Positions 10,112 to 17,618 of a stretch of 33,174 bases of DNA are shown here, piece after piece (position 1 is the stretch's first letter; each line of letters begins with the position of its first letter). The translations under genes and the position numbers were made by a program. Origin of the DNA: Propionicimonas sp. (GTDB lineage: Bacteria; Actinomycetota; Actinomycetes; Propionibacteriales; Propionibacteriaceae). The notes beneath the pieces are model-generated. The model searched no databases. It was not told the origin of the DNA and worked only from the letters and a program-made list of their open reading frames with translations. Where the stretch lies: assembly GCF_029975155.1 (NCBI RefSeq), contig NZ_JARKPQ010000327.1:1-33174 (forward strand), written 5' to 3'.

Positions 10112-10133
10112 GCTGAGATCGTAGTCTCACGCG
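10112..10133. promoter_or_regulatory. 22-bp bidirectional leaderless promoter, tpx/cimA
   Basis: The whole gap is 6 bases, then ATCGTAGTCT (10118-10127), then 6 bases. Read to the left the -10 is TACGAT; read to the right it is TAGTCT. The two hexamers share the central TA. Each ends 6 bases before its start codon, so both mRNAs would begin at the initiator codon. The same geometry occurs at 13207-13228. Confidence 0.65.
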
Positions 10134-11786
10134 GTGAAACGTCGGCCGCCGCATCACCGGGGACGGCAGACTCGCCCGGTGAGCCAGATCCCAGCTGCCC
10201 CGGACACGTTCCACGTCTACGACACCACCCTGCGCGACGGCGCCCAGCAGGAGGGCCTGCAGCTCAGCGTCAACGACAAGCTGAAGATCGCCCGCTACCT
10301 CGACGAGCTCGGCGTGGGGTACATCGAGGGCGGCTGGCCGGGCGCCAATCCCAACGACACGGCGTTCTTCGCCGCTGCGGCCGCCGGGCAGCTGCGCCTG
10401 AAGAACGCCACCCTGACCGCCTTCGGCGCGACCCGCAAGGTGGGCGGGAAGGCGGCCGAGGACCCGCAGGTGCAGGCGCTGCTGGACGCTGCCACCGACG
10501 TGGTCTGCATCGTCGCCAAGAGCCACGACCAGCACGTCTACCGGGCGCTGCACACCACGCTGGAGGAGAACCTCGCGATGGTGGCCGACACGGTCAGTCA
10601 CCTGGTTGCCAACGGACGCCGGGTGTTCGTCGACTGCGAGCACTTCTTCGACGGCTATCGGGCCAACCCGGAGTACGCGCTCGAGGTCGTCCGCACCGCT
10701 GCCGAGGCCGGCGCGGAGGTCGTCGTGCTGTGCGACACCAACGGCGGCATGCTGCCGTCCTGGATGGGCGACATCGTCTCCGCCGCCGCGCAGGTGGGGG
10801 TCGACCTCGGCATCCACTGCCACAACGACACCGGCTGCGCCGTCGCGAACACCCTCGCGGCCGTCGAGGCCGGCGTCGTGCACGTCCAGGGCACGATGAA
10901 CGGACACGGTGAGCGGACGGGAAACGCGAACCTCATCACCGTCGTGGCGAACCTCCAGCTGAAGTACGGCTGGCCGCTGCTGCCTCCGGACTCGCTGGCC
11001 GAGTCGACCCGGATCAGCCACGCCATCTCCGCGGTCACCAATGTGCCGATGAACAACCGGCAGCCCTACGTGGGGGCGTCCGCGTTCGCGCACAAGGCCG
11101 GCCTGCACGCGTCCGCGATCAAGGTGGACGCGAACCTCTACCAGCACATCGACCCCACGCTGGTCGGCAACGACATGCGCATGCTGGTCTCGGACATGGC
11201 CGGCCGGGCCAACATCCAGATCAAGGGATCCGAGCTGGGCTACGACCTGTCGAACCGCGAGCTCGCCGCGAAGATCACCGACCGGGTGAAGGCGCGGGAG
11301 ATGGACGGCTACTCCTACGAGTCGGCGGACGCGTCCTTCGAGCTGCTGCTGCGCGAGGAACTGGGGCTGGCCGAGGAGTTCTTCGAGGTGCTCAGCTGGC
11401 GTGTGCTGACCGGGCACGAGGTGAAGCCGGAGGGCGACTCCGAGGCCGTGGTGAAGGTGCGGGCGAAGGGCGTCACCTACAGCCTCGCCGGCGACGGCCA
11501 CGGCCCACTGAACGCGCTGGACGTCGCGCTCCGGACGGCGCTGAACCAGGCCTACCCCCACGTCGACGACTTCGAGCTCACCGACTACAAGGTGCGGATC
11601 CTCGACCAGGGCCACGGCACGGACGCGATCGTCCGCACCCTGATCGACATGTCGGACGGCGAGCGCACCTGGACGACCGTCGGTGTCGGCACCAACGTCA
11701 TCGAGGCCTCCTGGGAGGCCCTTCACGACGGCTACCGCTGGGGCCTCACCCATCCGGCGAGGGTCGAGGACGACCCGGAGGACTGA
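10134..11786 (+). CDS. cimA: (R)-citramalate synthase
   Basis: Condenses pyruvate with acetyl-CoA to citramalate, the first step of threonine-independent isoleucine synthesis. Further conversion uses LeuCD and LeuB. HMGL-like TIM barrel: VYDTTLRDGAQQEG near the start, then FVDCEHFFDGY, the metal ligands HCHNDTG and NGHGERTGNANL. The C-terminal part (about residue 400 on; HGPLNALDVALR, then DYKVRILD) is the LeuA-type allosteric domain. The EHFFDGY and NGHGERTGNANL wording fits CimA better than LeuA or homocitrate synthase. GTG 10134 (550 residues) is supported by a -10 six bases upstream. GTG 10179 (535 residues, nearer the conserved core) is the alternative. Confidence 0.9.
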   Translation: MKRRPPHHRGRQTRPVSQIPAAPDTFHVYDTTLRDGAQQEGLQLSVNDKLKIARYLDELGVGYIEGGWPGANPNDTAFFAAAAAGQLRLKNATLTAFGATRKVGGKAAEDPQVQALLDAATDVVCIVAKSHDQHVYRALHTTLEENLAMVADTVSHLVANGRRVFVDCEHFFDGYRANPEYALEVVRTAAEAGAEVVVLCDTNGGMLPSWMGDIVSAAAQVGVDLGIHCHNDTGCAVANTLAAVEAGVVHVQGTMNGHGERTGNANLITVVANLQLKYGWPLLPPDSLAESTRISHAISAVTNVPMNNRQPYVGASAFAHKAGLHASAIKVDANLYQHIDPTLVGNDMRMLVSDMAGRANIQIKGSELGYDLSNRELAAKITDRVKAREMDGYSYESADASFELLLREELGLAEEFFEVLSWRVLTGHEVKPEGDSEAVVKVRAKGVTYSLAGDGHGPLNALDVALRTALNQAYPHVDDFELTDYKVRILDQGHGTDAIVRTLIDMSDGERTWTTVGVGTNVIEASWEALHDGYRWGLTHPARVEDDPED

Positions 11787-11809
11787 GCTCGGCGAAGGGC
11801 CCGCCACTA

Positions 11810-11892
11810 CCGTCATCCCGGCGAACGCCGGGATCCCTGCACCCGTTTGGCAAGTCCATTCAGGAGATCCCGGGTCGAGCCCGGGATGACGG
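11810..11892. repeat. Double-hairpin intergenic repeat (REP/MITE-like)
   Basis: The 83-base element begins CCGTCATCCCGGCGAACGCC and ends with the inverse sequence CCCGGGATGACGG. Each end also folds by itself: ATCCCGGCGAACGCCGGGAT (11815-11834), and ATCCCGGG...CCCGGGAT at 11868-11888. Terminal inverted repeats with inner hairpins resemble the GTCATCCCGGCG-type repeats found in many bacterial genomes. It lies between the convergent cimA and deoA and may terminate both. Confidence 0.8.
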
Positions 11893-11922
11893 TTGTGGCC
11901 GGAACGGCCGACGCTCCAGCGC

Positions 11923-13206
11923 TCAGCCCGCGCTGATCCGCTCCAGCACCAGCGGGCGGCGCTCGACCGGGGCGTCGGCGACGGTCACGGCGCCGACGAG
12001 GGCCTCCAGGCCGCGCTCCATCCGTTTCGGGGTGTCGGTGTGCAGGGTGAACAGCGGCTGGCCGGCGCGCACCTGATCGCCGATGCCGGCGTGCCAGGTG
12101 ACACCGGCTGCCGCCTGGACGGGGTCGCCCTGTGTGGCGCGTCCGGCGCCGAGTCGCCAGGCGGCGAGGCCGACGGCCATCGCGTCCATGCCGGTCAGAT
12201 AGCCGTCCGCGGGTGCCGCGACGACCTCGGTGTGCCGGGCGACCGGCAGGGGAGCCTCCGGGTCGCCACCCTGCGCACGGATCATGGCCCGCCAGGTGTC
12301 CATGGCCCCGCCGGACGCGAGCACCGCGGCCGGGTCGGTGTCGATGCCGGCGCAGGCCAGCATCTCCCGGGCGAGGGCGACGGTGAGTTCCACCACGTCC
12401 GCCGGTCCGCCGCCGGCGAGCACCTCGATCGACTCGGCGACCTCCAGCCCGTTGCCGGCGCTGCGGCCGAGCGGGGCGTCCATGTCGGTGATCAGCGCGA
12501 CGGTGTTCACCCCCGCGGCCGTGCCGATGCCGACCATGGTCTCGGCGAGGGCCCGCGAGTCGTCGAAGGTCTTCATGAACGCACCGGCGCCGGTCTTCAC
12601 GTCGAGCACCAGGGACGAGGTGCCCTCGGCGATCTTCTTGCTCATGATCGAGGCCGAGATCATCGGGATCGACTCCACGGTCGCGGTCACGTCGCGCAGC
12701 GCGTAGAGCTTCTTGTCGGCCGGGGCGAGCCCCGAGCCGGCCGCGCAGATCACCGCGCCGACCGACTCGAGCTGGGCGAGCATCTCGGCGTTGGTCAGCG
12801 AGGCGCGCCAGCCGGGGATGGCCTCCAGCTTGTCCAGGGTGCCGCCGGTGTGGCCGAGGCCCCGTCCGGAGAGTTGCGGGACGGCGGCGCCACAGGCAGC
12901 CACGAGCGGGGCGAGCGGCAGGGTGATCTTGTCGCCGACACCACCGGTGGAGTGCTTGTCGACGGTCGGGCGGGACAGGCTGGAGAAGTCCATCCGCTCG
13001 CCGGTGGCGATCATGGCGTTCGTCCAGCGGCTCAGTTCCGCTCCGTCCAGGCCGCGGAAGAAGATCGCCATCGCCATCGCGGCCATCTGCTCGTCGCTGA
13101 CCCGGCCGTCGGTGTACGCGCGGATCAGCCAGTCGATCGCCGCGTCGGTGAGGCGGCCCCCGTCGCGCTTGGTCCGGATCAGCTCAACGGCGTCGAACGT
13201 GCTCAT
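11923..13206 (-). CDS. deoA: Thymidine (pyrimidine-nucleoside) phosphorylase
   Basis: Phosphorolysis of thymidine or deoxyuridine to base and deoxyribose 1-phosphate in nucleoside salvage. The 427-residue protein has the three-domain family layout. VELIRTKRDGGRLT opens the alpha domain. The phosphate-binding KHSTGGVGDK starts at residue 84. The family signature SGRGLGHTGGTLDKLEAIPG follows at about 113-132. DVKTGAGAFM and a C-terminal alpha/beta domain complete it. Whether it prefers thymidine or also accepts uridine cannot be read here. ATG 13206 is preceded 6 bases upstream by TAGGGT on the minus strand. It is divergent from the dehydrogenase gene, with which it shares a 22-base promoter. 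Confidence 0.93.
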   Translation of the reverse strand: MSTFDAVELIRTKRDGGRLTDAAIDWLIRAYTDGRVSDEQMAAMAMAIFFRGLDGAELSRWTNAMIATGERMDFSSLSRPTVDKHSTGGVGDKITLPLAPLVAACGAAVPQLSGRGLGHTGGTLDKLEAIPGWRASLTNAEMLAQLESVGAVICAAGSGLAPADKKLYALRDVTATVESIPMISASIMSKKIAEGTSSLVLDVKTGAGAFMKTFDDSRALAETMVGIGTAAGVNTVALITDMDAPLGRSAGNGLEVAESIEVLAGGGPADVVELTVALAREMLACAGIDTDPAAVLASGGAMDTWRAMIRAQGGDPEAPLPVARHTEVVAAPADGYLTGMDAMAVGLAAWRLGAGRATQGDPVQAAAGVTWHAGIGDQVRAGQPLFTLHTDTPKRMERGLEALVGAVTVADAPVERRPLVLERISAG

Positions 13207-13228
13207 GAGCGCACCCTAGGGTAGGGAC
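13207..13228. promoter_or_regulatory. 22-bp symmetric bidirectional leaderless promoter, deoA/dehydrogenase
   Basis: The entire gap is 6 bases, the perfect palindrome ACCCTAGGGT (13213-13222), then 6 bases. Each strand therefore offers the -10 hexamer TAGGGT ending exactly 6 bases before an ATG. The two hexamers share the central TA, so only one polymerase can open the site at a time. Confidence 0.7.
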
Positions 13229-14161
13229 ATGGCACGACGCATCTGGCTGCCCTATCCGGACCTGGCCGCGGCGGAGGCTGCGCTCGGACGGCTCCCGGGC
13301 GGCCTGGTCGCGGACTTCTTCCTCGCCGACGGCCGCTGGCCCGATTCGATCGCCGAGGTGGAACTGCTGGTGGCCCCGTACATGCGGCCGGCGACGGCGG
13401 CGATGGAGCGGGTGGACGAGATGCGCAGCCTGAAGGCGGTGCAGCTGCTCAGTGCCGGCTACGACAACTTCCTGCCGTTCCTGCCCCGGGGCGTGCAGCT
13501 GTGCAACGCCGCCGGTGTGCACGACGCCAGCACGGCGGAGCTCGCCGTCGCACTGGCGCTGGCCCGCACCCGGCACCTGGACACGTACGCGCGCAACATG
13601 CCGTCCGGGACGTGGGGCAACGACTTCGCGACGTCGCTGGCCGACCGGCGCGTGTTGATCGTCGGCTACGGCCGGATCGGTGAGGCGATCGAGCGCCGGC
13701 TGGCGGGTTTCGAGGTGGCATCGGTGACCCGCGTGGCCCGTAGGGAGCGGACGGGAGAGGTGCCGGTCCACCCGATCGGCGACCTGCACGCGTTGCTGCC
13801 GGAGGCTGACGTGGTGTTCGTGATCACCCCACTGACCCCGGACACCGAGCACCTGATCGGCGCCGCTGAGTTGGCCGCCATGCCGGAGGGTGCGCTGCTG
13901 GTGAACATCTCCCGCGGCAGGGTGGTCGACACCGACGCCCTGGTCGCGGCCACCGCGTCCGGCCGGATCAGGGCGGCCCTTGACGTGACCGACCCCGAGC
14001 CGCTGCCGCCGGAGCACCCGCTGTGGCGAACGCCGGGCGTGTTCATCAGTCCGCATGTGGGTGGTCAGAGCACGGCGTTCTACCCCCGCATGCAGCGCCT
14101 CGTCCGCGATCAGCTGGCCCGCTTCGCGGCGGGCGAGCCCCTGGTCAACGTCGTCGCCTGA
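13229..14161 (+). CDS. D-2-hydroxyacid dehydrogenase family protein
   Basis: NAD(P)-dependent dehydrogenase of 310 residues in the D-isomer-specific family; the true substrate is unknown. The nucleotide-binding motif GYGRIG is at residues 146-151. The catalytic set is complete: Arg 229 in NISRGR, Glu 257 in DVTDPEPLPPEHPLW and His 276 in SPHVGG. It is shorter than phosphoglycerate dehydrogenase and has no ACT domain, so it is not SerA. Glyoxylate/hydroxypyruvate or 2-oxo-acid reductase activity would be typical. ATG 13229 is set by the bidirectional promoter. The stop TGA is the first codon of a 33-bp palindrome. Confidence 0.9.
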   Translation: MARRIWLPYPDLAAAEAALGRLPGGLVADFFLADGRWPDSIAEVELLVAPYMRPATAAMERVDEMRSLKAVQLLSAGYDNFLPFLPRGVQLCNAAGVHDASTAELAVALALARTRHLDTYARNMPSGTWGNDFATSLADRRVLIVGYGRIGEAIERRLAGFEVASVTRVARRERTGEVPVHPIGDLHALLPEADVVFVITPLTPDTEHLIGAAELAAMPEGALLVNISRGRVVDTDALVAATASGRIRAALDVTDPEPLPPEHPLWRTPGVFISPHVGGQSTAFYPRMQRLVRDQLARFAAGEPLVNVVA

Positions 14162-14191
14162 ACGACCGGGGACAGGTCCCATTTCGGTTCA
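14159..14191. repeat. 33-bp stop-codon palindrome, divergent copy (E)
   Basis: It starts with the TGA of the dehydrogenase gene and runs TGAACGACCGGGGAC...GGTTCA. It shares ends (TGAACG, GTTCA) and the core GGGGACNGGTCCC with the four copies at 26751, 26795, 26853 and 29782, with the core shifted by one base. It can form an imperfect hairpin and may end the upstream mRNA. Confidence 0.65.
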
Positions 14192-14202
14192 GTGCGCCTC
14201 GC

Positions 14203-14208
14203 TAGACT
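14203..14208 (+). promoter_or_regulatory. -10 element before the FAH-family gene
   Basis: TAGACT matches TANNNT and ends 7 bases before ATG 14216, consistent with a leaderless transcript. This favours ATG 14216 over the in-frame GTG at 14192. Confidence 0.55.
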
Positions 14209-14215
14209 CCCGGCC

Positions 14216-15019
14216 ATGCGTGTTGCCAGGTTCGTCGCCCAGGGAGATCCCACCTACGGGGTGGTGGAACTCGCCGAGGACCAGGGTCCCAATCCCGATA
14301 CCGTCGCGGTGGTCTCCGGTGATCCGCTGGCCGGACCCGTCCACTACACCGGCGAGCGGTTGCCGCTGGCGGACGTCCGGCTGGTCGCGCCGGTCATTCC
14401 GCGCAGCAAGGTCGTGGGCGTGGGCCGGAACTACGCCGAGCACGCCCGCGAGATGGGCGGTGACGTGCCGGACGCACCGCTGGTGTTCCTCAAGCCGAAC
14501 ACGTCGGTGATCGGTCCGGGCGAGCCGATCGTCCGTCCGCCGGAGACCGACGACCTGCACTACGAGGGCGAACTGGCGGTCGTGATCGGCCGGATCTGCC
14601 GCCGGGTGCCGCCGGAGCGCGCCGCGGACGTGATCTTCGGCTACACCGTCGCGAACGACGTCACCTGCCGCGACCTGCAGGCGAGGGACGGGCAGTGGGC
14701 GCGCGCGAAGGGCTTCGACAGCTTCTGCCCGCTGGGTCCGTGGATCGCCACGCACATCGACATCGAGGAGGCCGGCCGGCTCGACCTGGCGACCACCCTG
14801 AACGACGAGCCGGTGCAGACGGCGAGCACGTCCCAGCTGGTGCACGGGATCGCGGACCTGGTGGCGTATGTGACCTCGTTCACGACCCTGCTGCCGGGCG
14901 ATGTGATCCTTACCGGGACGCCCGCGGGCGTCGGGCCGATGGAGCCCGGCGACCGGGTGAGCGTGACGATCTCCGGGATCGGCACGCTGACCAACCCGGT
15001 CGTCGCCGAGGACGCCTGA
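14216..15019 (+). CDS. Fumarylacetoacetate hydrolase family protein
   Basis: Metal-dependent enzyme of 267 residues in the FAH superfamily (hydrolases, isomerases or decarboxylases of 2-oxo dicarboxylates). KVVGVGRNYAEHAREM opens the catalytic domain. The metal ligands are in HYEGELAVVIG (two glutamates) and NDVTCRDLQ (aspartate). GFDSFCPLGPW and LTGTPAGVGPM are also conserved. The exact reaction cannot be inferred. In many actinobacteria this gene lies just upstream of gltX; here a CPBP protease gene follows after one base and gltX is absent. The two genes are probably co-transcribed. Confidence 0.92.
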   Translation: MRVARFVAQGDPTYGVVELAEDQGPNPDTVAVVSGDPLAGPVHYTGERLPLADVRLVAPVIPRSKVVGVGRNYAEHAREMGGDVPDAPLVFLKPNTSVIGPGEPIVRPPETDDLHYEGELAVVIGRICRRVPPERAADVIFGYTVANDVTCRDLQARDGQWARAKGFDSFCPLGPWIATHIDIEEAGRLDLATTLNDEPVQTASTSQLVHGIADLVAYVTSFTTLLPGDVILTGTPAGVGPMEPGDRVSVTISGIGTLTNPVVAEDA

Positions 15020-15020
15020 G

Positions 15021-16007
15021 GTGTCGGAGCTGGCCGGGGTGTTCCGGCAGCGGATGGTCCGTTGGGTGCAGCACGAGCCGCAGCCCGAGGTGTCCTACGC
15101 CGATGTGCTGGTGGTGGACGATCCGCTGGGACCGCGGTGGCGCGTGGTCGCCCGCGGCCTGCTCGGCCCGTTGCTGGGCCTGGTGACCTACCTCCTGATC
15201 ACGCCCTTGGCGGCATACGCGCTGTTCGGCCTGTTCTGGCTGGCGTCGGGGACGCCGGGCACGTGGACGGAGTACGCGCGGGCAGCGGCCACCTTCCAGC
15301 TGCCGGCAGGGATGGCGTCCACGCAGTTGGCGCTGGGCCTGCTGATCCCGCTCAGCTTCGCGCTGGTGTTGTTCGTGCACCGGTTCGACCCGCACTGGCT
15401 GCACTCGGTCCAGCCGGGGTTCCGCTGGCGGTTCGGTCTCGCCTGCATGCTGGCCGGCGGGATCGCACTGATCGCGGTGTGGGTGGTCTCCCGGATCGGT
15501 CAGCCGTGGGTGTTCGCGCCCGAGCGGGACGTGTGGTGGTTCCTGCTGGCGATCCTGCTCACGTCACCGCTGCAGGCGGCGGCGGAAGAGTACTTCTTCC
15601 GCGGGTACCTGTTGCAGGCGTTGCACACGGCGGCGCCGACGAGTCCGTTCTTCGGGGTGGTCGGGTCGGCGGCGGTGTTCGCCGTGCTGCACGGGACGCA
15701 GGACATCCCGCTGTTCCTCAACCGGTTCGCCTTCGGCCTGCTGGCCGGCTATCTGGTGGTGCGGACGGGCGGTCTGGAGGCCGGAATCGCCGCCCACGTG
15801 GTGAACAACGTGGTGGCCTTCGGCTACGCGGCGCTCAGCGGCTCGATCGCGGAGTTGAAGGCCGTGCGGTCGGTGACCTGGGTGGAATCGGCATGGAGCC
15901 TCGGCGGCTACGTGGCTTTCACCCTTGTGGCGGTGTGGATCGCGGCCCGGATGCGGGTGGCGACCGCCACGCCGGGGACCCGGTTTGGTGCCCGCGACGA
16001 GGTCTAG
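15021..16007 (+). CDS. CPBP family intramembrane glutamic endopeptidase
   Basis: Polytopic membrane protein of 328 residues with the CAAX protease/bacteriocin-processing (CPBP, Abi) motifs: EEYFFRG with Glu 189, Glu 190 and Arg 194; then the FAVLHG histidine; then HVVNN. About eight hydrophobic segments are visible, the first near residues 45-75 and the last near 290-310. Family members cleave within the membrane, and some give bacteriocin self-immunity; the substrate here is unknown. GTG 15021 begins one base after the FAH stop, implying translational coupling. The stop TAG overlaps the region holding the tRNA-Gln promoter. Confidence 0.88.
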   Translation: MSELAGVFRQRMVRWVQHEPQPEVSYADVLVVDDPLGPRWRVVARGLLGPLLGLVTYLLITPLAAYALFGLFWLASGTPGTWTEYARAAATFQLPAGMASTQLALGLLIPLSFALVLFVHRFDPHWLHSVQPGFRWRFGLACMLAGGIALIAVWVVSRIGQPWVFAPERDVWWFLLAILLTSPLQAAAEEYFFRGYLLQALHTAAPTSPFFGVVGSAAVFAVLHGTQDIPLFLNRFAFGLLAGYLVVRTGGLEAGIAAHVVNNVVAFGYAALSGSIAELKAVRSVTWVESAWSLGGYVAFTLVAVWIAARMRVATATPGTRFGARDEV

Positions 16008-16013
16008 TAAAGT
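15985..16013 (+). promoter_or_regulatory. Probable promoter of tRNA-Gln
   Basis: TTGGTG (15985-15990) and TAAAGT (16008-16013) are separated by 17 bases, a good housekeeping sigma factor spacing. Initiation would fall near 16020, about 19 bases before the tRNA. The -35 lies inside the 3' end of the CPBP gene. Confidence 0.5.
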
Positions 16014-16038
16014 CACTCCTCGGCCGCAGGGCCGACTT

Positions 16039-16110
16039 TGGGGTATGGGGTAATTGGCAGCCCGCCGGATTCTGGTTCCGTCAGTCTAGGTTCGAGTCCT
16101 AGTACCCCAG
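16039..16110 (+). tRNA. tRNA-Gln (anticodon CTG)
   Basis: 72 nucleotides. The acceptor TGGGGTA pairs with TACCCCA (16103-16109), with discriminator G. The anticodon loop TTCTGGT reads CAG codons. The T arm contains GGTTCGAGTCC. The CCA end is not encoded. Confidence 0.95.
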
Positions 16111-16179
16111 CGCAGCGAGATTCGCAGCCGCTGGACGTGGTTTGGTAGTCTTCGCTGACGTTGCGTGAGCAACAGCTAG

Positions 16180-16252
16180 GGCCCCGTTGTGTAGCGGCCT
16201 AGCACGCCGCCCTCTCAAGGCGGTAGCGCGGGTTCGAATCCCGTCGGGGCTA
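16180..16252 (+). tRNA. tRNA-Glu (anticodon CTC)
   Basis: 73 nucleotides. The acceptor GGCCCCG pairs with CGGGGCT (16245-16251; the first pair is G-T), with discriminator A. The anticodon stem CCGCC/GGCGG encloses CTCTCAA, reading GAG codons. The T loop is TTCGAAT. CCA is not encoded. It lies 69 bases after tRNA-Gln; TAGTCT at 16146-16151 may be its own -10, with no good -35. The short hairpin TTGCGTGAGCAA lies between. Confidence 0.95.
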
Positions 16253-16410
16253 CTTTGTGTGAACGTGAACCCCTTGTCGCGCGCGGACTGTCGGCGAGGC
16301 GAGAACCAGTTCGTGGTCCATCGGGCGTTCCGACTTCAATGTGGAGCTTTCTCCACCTTTGACGGTGCAAAAGCCTCCACCCAAATCAACTCAGCTCGTC
16401 GCCCGCGGTG

Positions 16411-16944
16411 TTAGCTCCGGCGCCCGGCGAACGCGGCGATCCGTTCGTAGGAGTCGGCACCCTCCGGCGCCGGCTGCTGAGGGCCGAAAGCCGGCTCGCG
16501 GTTCTCTGGAGTGAGGTTCTCCCGCATGAACGCGAAGCCCCGCTCGGCGACCTCAGCGTCGAGATCGCGGGTCGATCGGTCGAGAGCGCGGGCCAGGTCG
16601 TAGGTGTGCACGGCGAGTTCTGCGATCTGCCAGTCGACGGGGACGGTCGCCTGGCTGGAGCCCATGCTCGCGAGCAACTCCTCGGCGGACGCGCGGAACG
16701 CGCCGGCAGGATCGGGTCCGGCCGATAGGGTGGGCGCGCTCCAGTCGATGTCTTCGCCGCGGGCCAGACGCAGGAACCGGTCAGGTGCGGCGACGATGTG
16801 GTCCACCAGATCAGCCAGCGTCCAGTCCGAACACGGTGTCGGCCTCGTGGCCCGGCCGGGCGGCATCTCAGCGAGCAGTCTCTCCAGCTGGTCGATCGCA
16901 CGCGCCAGCAACTCGACAGAATCGACTCCCTCGGCTGGGCTCAT
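16411..16944 (-). CDS. TIGR03086 family (DinB/mycothiol-dependent-like) protein
   Basis: Product of 177 residues with the actinobacterial TIGR03086 pattern: PCSDWTLADLVDHIVAAPDRF near residues 37-57, with the first metal-binding histidine, and LAVHTYDLARAL near 115-126 with the second H-x(3)-D set. Relatives of the mycothiol-dependent maleylpyruvate isomerase N-domain and DinB bind a divalent metal and may transfer thiols. The specific reaction is unknown. A minus-strand TAGGGT (16957-16952) lies 7 bases before ATG 16944, suggesting a leaderless single-gene transcript. The 158 bases between its stop and tRNA-Glu hold nothing I recognise. Confidence 0.85.
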   Translation of the reverse strand: MSPAEGVDSVELLARAIDQLERLLAEMPPGRATRPTPCSDWTLADLVDHIVAAPDRFLRLARGEDIDWSAPTLSAGPDPAGAFRASAEELLASMGSSQATVPVDWQIAELAVHTYDLARALDRSTRDLDAEVAERGFAFMRENLTPENREPAFGPQQPAPEGADSYERIAAFAGRRS

Positions 16945-16951
16945 GACCGCC

Positions 16952-16957
16952 ACCCTA
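16952..16957 (-). promoter_or_regulatory. -10 element of the TIGR03086 gene
   Basis: Minus-strand TAGGGT ends 7 bases before ATG 16944. It is the same hexamer as in the deoA/dehydrogenase promoter. It supports a leaderless start. Confidence 0.55.
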
Positions 16958-16988
16958 CGTCGCCGCTCGTGCGATCCGGCGGACGGCG

Positions 16989-17618
16989 TCAGTAGCCCAG
17001 ATAGCGTCCAGGCCGGTGGTTCAGGGCGAGCACGACGTTCAGCACGGCAGCGCCGACGGCGGACAGAAGCACCGTGTCCAGCCCGACGACCGGCAGGGCG
17101 CTGAGGATGATCGCGGTGTCCAGGGCCAGCTGCACCCAGCCGGCCCGCCAGCCCAGCTTCTCCTGCGCGACGAGAGCGAGGGTGTTGAAGCCGCCGAGGC
17201 TCGAGCGGTGCCGGAACACCATCAGCATGCCCAGTCCGGTGAGCAGGTTCCCCACCAGCGTCGCGTACACCGCGTTGAGGCGGGGCTCCGGCAGCATCAG
17301 GGGGTGCACGTAGGCGAAGCCCGCGACCAGCGCGATCGACAGCAGCGTCCGCGTCGAGAAGGCCCACCCCTTCGCACGTACCGCCAGTACCAGGAACGGC
17401 AGGGTCGTGACGAAGTACAGCAGCCCGAACGACCAGCCGGATGCGTAGCTCAACAGCAGCGACAGGCCCGCCGTCCCGCCCGTGACGGTGTGCGCGGACT
17501 TCAGCAGGTAGAGCCCGAGGGAGGCCACGAACGTGCCGGTGAGCAGGCCGAACACGTCCTCGGCCAGACTGTGTCGCAGCCCGGCGGACGGTCGGAGCTC
17601 GGCCGTGCCTGTGCTCAC
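16989..17618 (-). CDS. YitT/YczE-like integral membrane protein
   Basis: Product of 209 residues, with five or six membrane segments. VFGLLTGTFVASLGLYLLKS, then TGGTAGLSLLLSYASGWSFG, resembles the start of the YitT (DUF161) family. GNLLTGLGMLMVFRHRSSLGG and the C-terminal LVGLDTVLL region also fit. The function of the family is poorly known; a transport role is possible. The GTG start at 17618 overlaps the stop of the upstream aminotransferase gene by four bases (GTGA), so the two are translationally coupled. This coupling suggests a link to amino-acid or keto-acid traffic, but that is inference. Confidence 0.82.
   Translation of the reverse strand: MSTGTAELRPSAGLRHSLAEDVFGLLTGTFVASLGLYLLKSAHTVTGGTAGLSLLLSYASGWSFGLLYFVTTLPFLVLAVRAKGWAFSTRTLLSIALVAGFAYVHPLMLPEPRLNAVYATLVGNLLTGLGMLMVFRHRSSLGGFNTLALVAQEKLGWRAGWVQLALDTAIILSALPVVGLDTVLLSAVGAAVLNVVLALNHRPGRYLGY

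Noticed and set aside
10179..11786. cimA starting at GTG 10179
   Set aside because: It is plausible by length, but it has only a weak ribosome-binding site, whereas GTG 10134 has TAGTCT at leaderless spacing. It is kept as an alternative, not the main call.
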